From: Armigeres subalbatus | Taxonomy: Eukaryota > Arthropoda > Insecta > Diptera > Culicidae | Length of the DNA stretch: 64,000 nt | NCBI RefSeq assembly: GCF_024139115.2 | Contig: NC_085141.1 | Coordinates: 403,995,612-404,059,611, forward strand | Reading direction: 5' to 3' | Program-made: the position numbers and the translations under genes | Notes under the pieces: model-generated | The model's input: only the letters and a program-made list of their open reading frames with translations | What the model was told of the DNA's origin: nothing | Database searches by the model: none | Part shown: in pieces, positions 24,297 to 34,215 of the stretch | Layout: each line of letters starts with the position of its first letter | How positions within the stretch are numbered: the first letter of the stretch is position 1

Positions 24297-25178
24297 TCAT
24301 GGTGGTGGGTTCAGCTGGTCGAGTGGAGGCCTTGATGGTGGGTGGGGTGGGGCTGGTGGTTGCACAGACGGTGGGTTGATGCGGTGGTCAGTGGGGTTGA
24401 AAGATTGTTGGGTGGTGGCGGCTGTTGTGATTTTAGTACCCGATACACACAGAAGTAGATATGCGTATGCACGGCTTAGTCCGTCGGTATCAGTACGTCT
24501 ATTGACAGTATCTAGAGTGGTTGTGATGTGACACATCTCTAAGATGGGCAGTGTGCGTCTCCTGAAAGTGCGGTCTATGATGGTAGGGTGCTTGATGTCG
24601 AAGCGGTGTTGGTGATCGATGCAGTGTTCGACTAATGTGGTCTTCTCCCGTAATTGTTGAACCTCTGCGTCACTATATTGGTATCCTATTTGAAGTTGAT
24701 GTTCTAGGGTGTTGATGTGAGTCTGATGACCGAACATTCTCTCTCGTAGACGGTTTGTTGTCATTCCGACGTAGCAGCTTTGGCAATTTAGGCATCTGAT
24801 TTTATACACAACATTACTTTTGTGCATGTCTGGAATAGGGTCTTTGGTGGTGTTGTACAGCTGCTTGACAGTGTTTCGGTTGCTGGTCGCAATATTGATT
24901 TGTGGATTGCTGCGGCGGATAATGCGTTTGATAGCTGGTGTCAGTCCTGGTATATGTGGGATGGATCTGTACGTAGTTGAAGGGTCACGGGGGGTAGAAG
25001 TCAAATTATAGTTGGGTTGGTGCAGCATTCTGTTTATCAATTTTTTGGGATAATCATTTCGAAGCAGATTCTCTATTATCAGTTTGTTTTGCTCATCTCT
25101 GTTGCTGGCCGTGCTGAGAGATCGTACCCGGTCAATGAAATTCAAAGCGACACCGAGTTTTTGATCCAAGGGATGCAT
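24297..25178 (-). CDS. Penelope-like element C-terminal GIY-YIG endonuclease (partial)
   Basis: The 293-codon open frame is the C-terminal part of a Penelope-like polyprotein. The linker comes first (residues 1-120). The GIY-YIG domain begins near residue 123 with VVYKIRCLNC, then CYVGMTTNRLRERMFGHQTH, and runs to about residue 200. The Cys pair just before the YVG motif is typical of this family. The C-terminus is Pro-rich (PPAPPHPPSRPP). Reading continues upstream of the Met as NFHSMHPLDQK, a block that precedes the linker in complete elements, so the frame is truncated and not a true gene start. The enzyme would nick target DNA for insertion, but without RT it cannot mobilise the element. 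Confidence 0.85.
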   Translation of the reverse strand: MHPLDQKLGVALNFIDRVRSLSTASNRDEQNKLIIENLLRNDYPKKLINRMLHQPNYNLTSTPRDPSTTYRSIPHIPGLTPAIKRIIRRSNPQINIATSNRNTVKQLYNTTKDPIPDMHKSNVVYKIRCLNCQSCYVGMTTNRLRERMFGHQTHINTLEHQLQIGYQYSDAEVQQLREKTTLVEHCIDHQHRFDIKHPTIIDRTFRRRTLPILEMCHITTTLDTVNRRTDTDGLSRAYAYLLLCVSGTKITTAATTQQSFNPTDHRINPPSVQPPAPPHPPSRPPLDQLNPPP

Positions 25179-25198
25179 CGAGTGGAAATTAATGGATC

Positions 25199-25882
25199 AT
25201 GGATCAAAAACTCGGTGTCGCTTTGAATTTCATTGACCGGGTACGATCTCTCAGCACGGCCAGCAACAGAGATGAGCAAAACAAACTGATAATAGAGAAT
25301 CTGCTTCGAAATGATTATCCCAAAAAATTGATAAACAGAATGCTGCACCAACCCAACAAAAGTAATGTTGTGTATAAAATCAGATGCCCAAATTGCCAAA
25401 GCTGCTACGTCGGAATGACAACAAACCGTCTACGAGAGAGAATGTTCGGTCACCAGACTCACATCAACACCCTAGAACATCAACTTCAAATAGGATACCA
25501 ATATAGTGACGCAGAGGTTCAACAATTACGGGAGAAGACCGCATTAGTCGAACACTGCATCGATCACCAACACCGCTTCGACATCAAGCACCCTACCATC
25601 ATAGACCGCACTTTCAGGAGACGCACACTGCCCATCTTAGAGATGTGTCACATCACAACCACTCCAGATACTGTCAATAGACGTACTGATACCGACGGAC
25701 TAAGCCGTGCATACGCATATCTACTTCTGTGTGTATCGGGTACTAAAATCACAACAGCCGCCACCACCCAACAATCTTTCAACACCACTGACCACCGCAT
25801 CAACCCACCGTCTCCGCAACCACCAGCCCCACCCCACCCACCATCAAGGCCTCCACTCGACCAGCTGAACCCACCACCATGA
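25199..25882 (+). CDS. Penelope-like GIY-YIG endonuclease tail with 63-codon deletion
   Basis: The 227-codon frame is nearly identical to the minus-strand partner but lacks 63 codons of the linker: it reads MLHQPNKSNVVYKIRC where the partner has 63 more residues between HQPN and KSNVV. The GIY-YIG domain (from about residue 58; VVYKIRCPNC, CYVGMTTNRLRERM) and the Pro-rich tail are intact. The deletion keeps the frame and is flanked by only a few bases of microhomology (AC/AAAAG). It is not an independent gene; the Met is internal to the ancestral polyprotein. Confidence 0.82.
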   Translation: MDQKLGVALNFIDRVRSLSTASNRDEQNKLIIENLLRNDYPKKLINRMLHQPNKSNVVYKIRCPNCQSCYVGMTTNRLRERMFGHQTHINTLEHQLQIGYQYSDAEVQQLREKTALVEHCIDHQHRFDIKHPTIIDRTFRRRTLPILEMCHITTTPDTVNRRTDTDGLSRAYAYLLLCVSGTKITTAATTQQSFNTTDHRINPPSPQPPAPPHPPSRPPLDQLNPPP

Positions 25883-26230
25883 TAGTCAACCCATTAGCAA
25901 TTAACCCAACTGTAGTGAACACACTCAATAGTGACCTGTGCCATACAAAAATCCACCCGGTTTAACATTTTGAGGGAATTTTTAATCAACGTTTTTCTCA
26001 CATACTTAATGTTAAACCGTAAGACATACATAATTAGCATCTTTTTTGAATTTGTGTTAATGTTCCACCCATTTAATTTATAGTACGTGTTACACTAGTG
26101 CATATATCATTTACCGACAATTACCGTCAGATCGACGATTTCCGACAACGAAGATTTTAGTCAAGTGAGTCTGTAGTTAGACTTCAATTTAAATTACGTA
26201 ACCTATGCATTTCCTCTAAATAAATAGGCC

Positions 26231-26263
26231 CTGAAGAAGGTGTGAACCAAACACCGAAACGTC
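26231..26263 (+). other. CTGAAGAAG...GAAACGTC stem-loop motif (right copy)
   Basis: Same motif as the left copy: CTGAAGA, then AGGTGT-GAACCAA-ACACC, then GAAACGTC. A related CTGAAGAAG...CGAAACGTC occurs in the unrelated-looking fold-back at 45,939-46,068. Confidence 0.4.
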
Positions 26264-26328
26264 GGCGATGATAACATAAAAATCATTCAGCTCATCATAA
26301 AGACTGCAAGCCGAAAATAAACCCTTCC

Positions 26329-26822
26329 AGTTCATTGAAATTCAGTCGTTTACAAACATGACGTCCACTACTTTTTGGGATTTCTAGACCCCCTCCCCCC
26401 CCTCTGTCACGCTTTTTTGTATACCTAGTACATGCACTGTCACAAAATCTTAGACCCCCTCCACAGGTATTATTCGACAGACCATTTTAAAAGACATTTT
26501 AAAAGCAGGAATAATATTGATAACATAATAACTGAAGCCTGTCTACAAGAACAAACGTCAAATCAGTATTTTGGGTTATTCAGATGATTAACAATTCCTA
26601 TGCCGTACAGCAGAGGAGGTAACAAATATGTAGTGGATAAGATTGGAATGAGGAGTTATTACAAAATGCCTTTAAGATTATTACCTTGTAACGATTTGTA
26701 CTCATTTATTGATTGTTTTTAATCAGCGTGTAGGGCTAACTTGAGCTCCATGGTAACGCAAAAATGTTTTCGGTTTTTCGTTCGTGTCAGAACGAATCGA
26801 CAACAGAGCTCAGTTTGCTGAG
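26329..26822. other. Flank of the Penelope-like pair
   Basis: It includes the probable right target duplication ATGACGTCCACTACT (26,360-26,374), then a C-rich stretch (CCCCCTCCCCCCCCT, about 26,389-26,403). No gene is seen. Confidence 0.45.
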
Positions 26823-27981
26823 TAGAGTAGAGTGGGTCAAGAGTACGCACTTAGTTCTCAACCGATCATGTGGCCCTCATGAAACAAGCTTCTGCATATC
26901 AAATCAATGTCGATGATTCATATACTCTTCCTATTTGTTACCCAGCGGAAAAAATATTGAAATTATTGTGATTCGTTTTAGTAGAACCCTTTTTTCAAGA
27001 ACCCTTTTTTAAAGAAAATCCACCAATCACGTAACGTAAAATTTGGCTATTTCATCACCCCTCCACCCCTATCTTACACTTTTTGTATGAATCCTCTAAA
27101 AATTATTTGGATCGTTATACATCTCGCAACCCCTTCCAGTTAAGCGTTGAGTAATTTATGGATGTTTCTTGAATGAAATTGTGTTTTCGTACTATATTTA
27201 GGTGTACAACAAGTCCTAATACAATTTCATTATTTTGCTTTAGTGCTTTGTTCGCTAAGTCCTATCTAACACCAAATTACTTCAACTTATCCTTAAAACT
27301 TGTGATAATTTTCGATTTCTGTCCCTTTTTTCTTAGTTGTGGATCTTTACACTTTGGAAGTAGTCTTATTTCGGCTGGAGATACGGGTTTTACATCAGAA
27401 CTTGAAGATTCACATGCGCCACATGCCCCACCCGTTCCTGCGTACTTTTACCCCACAGTCCCAATATTTATTCAATAAATGGTTTTAACTTCTTGGAAAT
27501 CCAACCGGATTGCTGTTATGCACCATAAAGTACTCTATACAATAGGTTATCGAAATGATATGATGTTCACCTGATTGAACGTATATATGGTAATGAAATA
27601 CTAGTTGCGGAAACACAATTATTTTTAGCAAAATGACCAAAAAATTATCTAACTGCATATCTCGCTTAACTTTCCAAAAGGACCTAAGTAACATTTTTTT
27701 CATGATTTAATTTGAACATTGCAATCAAAAGCTTTCTTGTTTTTCTATTGATTGCGCTATTCAAATTAATTCATGAAAAAAATGTTACTTAGGTCCTTTT
27801 GAAAAGTTAAGCGAGATATCTCCCTTGTTGTTTATTCAAATCGTTCACAACTACACATGATATTAGTTGGCCAGAATACCTGTCAAACTGATGCAGTGCT
27901 GCTAGTTTATCTTTTTTTATTACTTCAAAAAATCGAAAACGTACTCTTACCCCACGCGCACTCTTGCCCCACTCTACTCTA
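26823..27981. mobile_element. TIR element of 1,159 bp with GGGGCAAGAGT-type termini
   Basis: The left end TAGAGTAGAGTGGGTCAAG and the reverse complement of the right end TAGAGTAGAGTGGGGCAAG match over about 25 bases with two differences. Sub-terminal copies of GTACTCTTACCCCA recur inside, near 27,450 and 27,940. A 101-codon frame at 27,173-27,478 is unrecognised. A second MITE is nested at 27,657-27,820. No clear TSD is present. Confidence 0.65.
27657..27820. mobile_element. Fold-back MITE, about 164 bp, nested
   Basis: The arms of about 60 bases at both ends share ATATCTCGCTTAACTTT and AAAAGGACCTAAGTAACATT in reverse complement. The loop is AT-rich and contains GCAATCAAAAGC/GATTGCGC. It sits inside the TIR element at 26,823-27,981. 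Confidence 0.78.
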
Positions 27982-28330
27982 TTGTTGCGACGAACGGTCG
28001 AGCTTTGAAACCTCGTCCAGGTCACGACAATTACGCAGCCGGTAGAGTTGAAATCATTTTTTTTTTCAAGTTGGTTGAGCTCTCAAGCTAGATCTGTTGG
28101 AATCGGTGTCATCGGAAACAGGTAAATAAAAAAAATGTGTATTAAAAAGAGTTTTAAGAATATGGAAGACAAGATAAAAAATTCCGTGAGAATGCTAGCG
28201 CCCCGGTAGACTCTCCGGCAGTAGGGCAGAGGAGTAGGCCGGGTGACAAAAAATGAAAGACACAAAAAAAGGCAAAATGAGAAAAATGAATCTAAAAGGC
28301 AAGAGAATTTGTGAAAAGAAGAACCAAAAA
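27982..28330. other. Unassigned DNA
   Basis: A poly-T run lies near 28,056-28,068. No gene or repeat was recognised. Confidence 0.5.
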
Positions 28331-29112
28331 AGTTTGGACTGAAATTGTATTCGATTCGGATTGGATTTAGATTGAATTTGGTTCAAAATAGTTGGACTGG
28401 GTTTGGAATAGATTTGGATTGGATTTGAATTAAATGTGGGTTGGATTTGGATTGTTTTTGGACTGGAATTTTGGATTAACATTGTTTCGAAATTGGATTT
28501 GATTTGTTTTTGGATTGAATTTAGATTGGATTTGAATCCGAATTGGATTGATTATTCCGTATTGGATTTGATTCGGTTGGTTTCGAGTTGGATTTAGATT
28601 GGAGTTGCATTAAATTTGAATTGGATGTGGATTGGATTTGGATTGGATATGGATTAGATTTGGATTGAAGTGGTTTTAGATTGGATTTGAATTAGATTAG
28701 GATTGAATTTGAATTAGTTTTGGATTTGGATTAAGAATGGTTCTGAATAAGATTTGGATTAGATTTGGATTGAATTGAGATTGAATTATGAGCGATTTGG
28801 AAAGGATCTGGATTGGATTTGGATTGAAGTCGGATTGAATTTGGACTGAATTTGTATTCGATTTGGATTGGATTTTGATTGAATTTGGTTTGGATTTGGG
28901 TTGAATTCGGATTTGCTTAGAATTGGATTTGGATTGCAGTGTCATTTATGTTAGACTGGGTTTGGAATAGATTTGGATTGGATTTGAATTGAATGTGGGT
29001 TGGATTTGGACTGGATTTGGATTGGATTTGGATTTATATCGGTTTTGGATTTGATTAAGATTGATTTTGGATTGGATTTAGATCGATTTTTCTATTGGAT
29101 TTGGATTGGACT
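28331..29112. repeat. TTGGAT-rich degenerate hexamer and 12-mer tract, about 780 bp
   Basis: The plus strand is built almost wholly of TTGGAT, TTTGGATTGGAT and close variants (GAATTTGG, GATTGAAT), with very few C. Long minus-strand frames rich in Ile-Gln-Ser-Asn-Pro are artefacts of this repeat. It is probably an expanded low-complexity satellite. A weaker echo lies near 49,215-49,300. Confidence 0.9.
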
Positions 29113-29143
29113 CGGGAGGTATTTAAAACTTTGATATTATATA

Positions 29144-29358
29144 GGGGAACTGTTCCGATCTACATCTCTCTGTACATATATCCATCTCATCTCTTAACAA
29201 AGAAATACGGCACCAAATTCGTCGTTTCTTTTTGTCAACATGCGTGCTCACTGCTGAAAAAATCACAAAAATAATAAACAAACCAAATTCCTTTCCATTG
29301 CTTTGTTTTTGATGGGATGGAAATAGGAGCTATGAGATGAAGTGGCGAACCGTTCCCC
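29144..29358. mobile_element. TA-flanked MITE, 215 bp (GGGGAACTGTTC family, copy 1)
   Basis: The ends GGGGAACTGTTC and GAACCGTTCCCC are inverted and flanked by TA (29,142-29,143 and 29,359-29,360), as for Tc1/mariner-type elements. The interior includes GAGATGAAGTGG and CATGCGTGCTCACTGCTGAAA, related in reverse to the copy at 43,979-44,190. Confidence 0.85.
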
Positions 29359-29624
29359 TATATCAGTGGCTCTCAGATGAACCGTTTGCTTCAAAGAAAT
29401 ACATTTTCTATCTCCACTTGTTGCGTCATGTTGCAGCGGACTGTAAGGCTGATACTGGGTACTCCTGGGTGGAGCGCAAAACCAAAGCTGTCTTCATGCA
29501 GCGTATCCGCTTGACGTGTGCTGTTTCTTCAATTGAACCAGCGGGATGCGAATTGCCTTAATGCAGCATGCGACGAACCAGTGACGAATGCCATCCAATT
29601 GCGAAAATTATTATCAACTCTCTT

Positions 29625-29640
29625 GGCCCTGATAAGGGCC
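29625..29640 (-). other. Histone-3'-end-like stem-loop
   Basis: On the minus strand GGCCCTTATCAGGGCC has a 6-bp stem and 4-nt loop, the size and shape of the replication-dependent histone mRNA 3' stem-loop (GGYYCT-loop-AGRRCC). The loop is UAUC, not the usual UUUC. No histone coding sequence could be read upstream, so it may be chance or a relic. Confidence 0.25.
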
Positions 29641-29759
29641 GAAAATTAACTCCTTTCGGGGAACTGGTTGACCGAGGGGGTTTCTTTACTCGAAACCAAA
29701 ACACACACACGCGATTTCTTCAAGAACATTGCAGTTCTTTCTCTTGATTTTCTTCAACT

Positions 29760-29865
29760 TGTTTCGGCTCGATACCAATGCCGGCCGGTCTCGGCTCAAC
29801 ACTGATGCCGGTCGGCCTCAGCTCTTCATTGATGCCGGCTAGTTTCGGCTCGACTCTGCTGCTGC
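29760..29865. repeat. Short tandem cluster, TCGGCTCGA...GATGCCGG units
   Basis: Three to four imperfect units of about 28-30 bases, each with TCGGCTC or TCAGCTC followed by ATTGATGCCGG or similar, lie side by side. The boundaries are approximate. Confidence 0.55.
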
Positions 29866-30762
29866 TGCCGGTATCTCCTCGGCATTGCTGCGGTGTCGGG
29901 TCTGTAGAATGGGCTGCTTCTGGAACATTTTCTGCGGCTGTACTGGCATGCTTTGGCTAATGGTGTCCTCGGCGCTGCCGGGCCGAAAAGCGGATTATGC
30001 GGACGATGCTGTTTTGCGAAAAGTTACGAGTCCTGTCGAATCGATGCTGCTGTGGCTTTGCTTGTCCCGGTTAGAATGAAAGAAAAATATCCCGTTGGAA
30101 GTTCTGAACAGAATGAGAAGGAAAAATTGCGTCACCCTCTTTTATGGCTTATTTTGGTGCGCAGTTGCAGCTTATCTGCTAGCGTCTGCACCCATCAGAA
30201 TCAAGCGAACAAATGACGCGAGGAACAAACGGCACCCATATTTATAGGTTTCAGTGCAGTCAATGTTTTGCTTCGAAAACAGTTTTAGGCCTATTGAAAC
30301 AAGTTTTTCGGGTCATATCAAGTATAAATATGAAAGGCATACTTAAGATCTGTCGATTAAGGGGTTTTCCGAAGAGATCCGTTCTTTGGGACAAACGCTA
30401 TTATCATTCAAAATCTTTCAACACAGCGTAATGCAGTCGATTTAGAAATATTGAAATGACACCTAGTATAGTGAAGAGAGACGTAAGTCCTACGTCAAAA
30501 AATATGGATCTCTGATCATCGCTGGCCGATCGGTTACCAGAAAACCCATTTTCACCCAAAATAAGGAACACACCGTGAGCATGACGCCTCGAAATTACCA
30601 AAACAAAAACTGCTGATCTCCGTTCGCCGCGGACGGATAGGTTTTTTCACTGGGGTACGTGGAATCTGGTCCTTGGCAAACTAATCGATTTATATTCACC
30701 GGAGACTGCTGGAGCGGAAGACACCCGAGCAGGAGCGACGACCTCGATATCAGAAATTGGTA

Positions 30763-30983
30763 TGAACTAGCCTTGCATAAGAGGTAAAATACCAAAAAAT
30801 AATACCAAAATTTCATATGTAAAATACTTTAGGCATGCAATACTTACGTATTTCAATACCAAACTAATAATAATTTGTGATGCGTTTGGTATTGTAATAA
30901 CAGAGTATGTTATACCCGACGTATTGTGTATACATATTGTGTATAAATCTTTGGTATTTTACCTCTTATGCAAGGCTAGTTCA
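30763..30983. mobile_element. TA-flanked MITE, 221 bp
   Basis: TA (30,761-30,762 and 30,984-30,985) flanks perfect terminal inverted repeats of more than 30 bases starting TGAACTAGCCTTGCATAAGA. The interior is AT-rich and repeats AATACCAAA. There is no coding capacity. It is a Tc1/mariner-type or similar TA-targeting MITE. Confidence 0.88.
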
Positions 30984-33861
30984 TAACAGGGAATGATATT
31001 AATAACAGAATGAGGTATTATCGAGTTAATTCCTCCTGCTCGCGCATGGACACTTTTCGGACAGAGTACGCCGTTAAATGGCTTCTAACACCCGCCGGAG
31101 TCCTGAAAAAACTTACTACTAAAGTTCACACTTGAAGATTGTTTGATCTCAACTAAGTGGTCTTCTTAAGATTAAAAATCTCAGTTTCTGTTTGGCGAAC
31201 CTTCCAATAAACCTGTGAAAAACCTTATTTCGAGAAACTTTTCTGAAGACACTATTTATTTAGCACTTTGCCCAACTAACCAAATTAAGCCAATTTAAAG
31301 CACATCAAATTTTTTTTCCAAAATAATCAGCAAAAGGCTCGATACCACGATACTGATTGTTTTCTGCACCAACCTGGTTTTATGGCAATATCTTTAATAA
31401 ATTGCTGGTGAAGAGTCATCAGCTCGTGACGTGAATCGTTTTCCCATGTTCTAAGATAAACCATGGATCGATTTTCACCTTTCCGCGCCATATTTTTCAC
31501 CTTTGTGTGCACAAAATATCGAAAACATGGCTCCGCACTAACCTATGTTCTCAATCACGCGGTAAAATGTGTTTGCGGAACGTGCTCTCTAAGGGCGGAC
31601 ACAATAAATTTCATACATGTTGAACACATGCTAGAAGTATAAATGCATACCAATGTAGCGCACCAAGATTTAAAATAACGATTATGGATTGAATTTATGT
31701 GAAATATTCGAAGGATAATGCTTTCAGAGATTAGTAATTGCTTTGAAATCAACAACAGTACAAAAGACGCACTACAATGGGCTCTACAACGATAACCGCA
31801 CTTATGTTAGGTGTGATGCGTCCTCCCGTTAAGTAACGTTTGATCGAATGGCATAAGGTAGAAATTGAATTTTGAACGGAGAGTATTTTGCATTCTACGG
31901 AAGATGCGATATGTTATATCGCTTTTATCGAAAATTGGCTATTGTGCTCCGCAGTTATTCACAAAACATTGTTTTTCTCAACAATGCACACAAATGCGTA
32001 GTGAACTAATGCGCAATCTCGACCTTAAATTTATTTTTTCATTATATTTTTTTGGTGCACGTGAAAGACATCAAAGATGCAAGGCGAATCCCTTTGGATT
32101 CTATTCATTTGAACTACTAGCTTTATTATTTTTTCGGTTTTCAGAACTAGTTTTCTTACACTATCTCCTCTTACGCATGTAATAAAAATATATATATTGA
32201 TTTAGAATATAACAAACGTGATCCACCCACTTTCAGTGGCCGCGCTAGGACATATCGCAAATCTACTCAATGGCATGTTTATCTAACGAAATATAATTTC
32301 GATAAAATATCAATTTGATAAATTGTCACGTCAGTCATGATCTTAGAATCGACTTTCTATGAAATTTCAAGTTGCCCAAACGACCTAGTCACCAAATATA
32401 ATTTGAAGAAACGCTATTCGACCACCTGTCATTCGATCTTATGGCATAGATTCGTTTGTGCGAATGTTTAAAAAAATCAATCGAAAAGCAATAAAAAAGA
32501 AGCCGTACCGGTAAGTTAATTCAATTGCAATATTATACCGGCCTCTGGCTAAATCAAATCAAACGAAGCGGCACGGCTATCACGTGAGTGCCGGGCCCAT
32601 GTCGTGCTGATGGGTACAAATAAACTCACCCATTGGTTAGAACATTTATACATGGCTATGAATGGTGGTGTAGGTTACTACCATTGAGAGACAAGTACAT
32701 GCAACCCGGCAGGCTAGAAATCAGTATTTCATGGTGGTTTTAGTTGTGATTTTATTTGATTGCAACCAAAGCATTATTCAATTAATTATCTCATATCGCT
32801 TGGGAATAAGCTATTATAAATCTTTACATTCGAATAACCGCTCTTCAACAGCTTTTTCATTCTCTCAGATATTTTCACCGCTCCGGTATGTTGCGCTACA
32901 GCTTTGCCACCTCATTTATCCTGCTACGTCAATGATGATACGTCGGAATCACTGCTTTGTAGGTAATAGGCCGGTAAATGCCATCATCGTGTTGCATGTC
33001 TTTCGATTTTATTTGAATTTTCGACGGTTATTGAGTTCAATGATATACTTATAGAGCGTCAACCTGCATGTGCAGCACTCGTTTGGTTGTCTTGTATGAA
33101 GAAAATATGCAATTCAGTACGTATACGAACATTATGATTCGTTAGACGAAAGAACACTATTTTCCACATTTTATGAAATACTGTTACTGTTGAAAAAGAA
33201 TTGTAGCAGTGAGATGGTAAATGGAACAGTTATCCAACATATAAAGCGTAAATCTCTTTCATGATACTGTACATAAGGTTCGGTGAGATGAAAATTTAAG
33301 CTTATTTTGTTCATTCCAAAAATCATGACATCTGAAAAGGATTTCACCACGCATTGAATGCCATTGTACTTAATAAACCTTTCACAAAAAGGGCGTCCAA
33401 CTCCCTTTTATCCTTAATAAAAATGCTCTACCTATCGACATAAAGCTCGTTTTCATAACGGTCGCCAAAACGTAACGTGGAATGCTCCTGCAGCGAAAAA
33501 AAAACTGATAAAGTGAATACCGTCGCACAAGGATTATTTAATGAACTTCGAAGATTAACATTGCAAATGCGTGCGTGCTTATTTACGTTTGCAGTTGAAA
33601 AACGCGAATGCTAGAATGAGAGCAATCAACTCAATGGCTGGAGTACATATTTCACACAGCATTTTGTTTGGTAGAAAGTGAGAAGAACGGTTTTTTCGGA
33701 TTGAAGCAATAAATCAACATCTTCCGTGGGAAAATCTTATGAATTTGATTGGAAAATTCTTCCGTATTATCTCCAGAGAATTTTTCTTGAGTTTTTTTGG
33801 AAAATTTATTAAAATTCTCACAGAGCTTCCGAAGAAATTTCTATTAAAATTAGTTTGTCTC
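30984..33861. other. Unassigned AT-rich DNA
   Basis: No gene was recognised; frames are at most 107 codons and unrecognisable. Near 33,735-33,860 there is a short patch of the GGAATTTC-type repeat family seen at 15,576-18,405 and 43,860-45,480. Confidence 0.5.
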
Positions 33862-34215
33862 TGTTCCGGATTCTAATCCAGTGCTTGCTTGCTGATTTCA
33901 TCTCCGCTCTTTCGTAATGTGTGGCCGACTCATCTCCATTTACGCTCTCGAATTTCTGTTGATATCGGTTTTTTAAGGGAATCGTCGATGGAGGTCAGCA
34001 TTCTAGATCCATTTGTGAGGCCACCAACCCGAATTGTGAAACGTAACCATCGGTTGATGAATACTTGCAGTTTCTGCGTGATCTCTACTGATACACACCC
34101 AGACTCAATTGCGGATAACAACGCAGATTTCACGTTAGACTTGAATATTAGAAATTTGGTCTGATTGGATCTCCATATATTTAATAAAGTCATCCAGTTG
34201 TACCGCGATAATAAC
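33862..34215 (-). pseudogene. Non-LTR RT C-terminal fragment
   Basis: The minus strand reads NVKSALL, CVSVEITQKLQVFINRWLRF, ISTEIRERKWRWVGHTLRKS and, past a stop, NPE. These are the post-RT blocks of a widespread non-LTR family also seen at 56,455-56,690. An in-frame stop interrupts the last block near 33,873. It may belong to the same decayed element as 35,395-35,745, which is on the same strand and would be upstream in it. Confidence 0.75.

Larger units (their letters stand above)
23851..25193 (-). mobile_element. Penelope-like element, 5'-truncated copy (left arm of palindrome)
   Basis: This minus-strand copy contains the coding tail with a GIY-YIG endonuclease and about 450 bases of 3' region that includes the CTGAAGAAG...GAAACGTC motif. 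It pairs with the plus-strand copy at 25,199-26,328 over its whole length, apart from an extra in-frame segment of about 189 bases. The left flank has ATGACGTCCACTACT just before 23,851, and the same 15 bases occur at 26,360-26,374 beyond the right copy, a probable target duplication of the pair. No RT domain remains. Confidence 0.85.
25199..26328 (+). mobile_element. Penelope-like element, 5'-truncated copy (right arm of palindrome)
   Basis: This is the mirror image of 23,851-25,193 with very high identity. The two copies meet almost directly: the left copy's most upstream sequence (NFHSMHPLDQK) ends near 25,193, and this copy starts ATGGATCAAAAAC at 25,199. ATGGATC is repeated at the junction. 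About 30 further bases (to 26,359) lie between the last shared base and the downstream ATGACGTCCACTACT. Confidence 0.85.
29359..30762. other. Unassigned, partly GC-rich DNA
   Basis: The part at 29,560-30,200 is GC-richer than its surroundings and has short open frames, none recognised. It holds a stem-loop at 29,625-29,640, a short repeat cluster at 29,760-29,865 and a minus-strand TATA-like CCTATAAATATGGG near 30,235-30,248. A GACGTAAGTCCTACGTC motif lies near 30,480. Confidence 0.45.

Noticed and set aside
24820..25226. Opposite-strand frames across the Penelope palindrome
   Set aside because: They are antisense shadows of the GIY-YIG-encoding frames.
28195..28945. Ile/Gln/Ser/Asn/Pro-rich minus-strand proteins
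   Set aside because: They are translations of the TTGGAT low-complexity tract.
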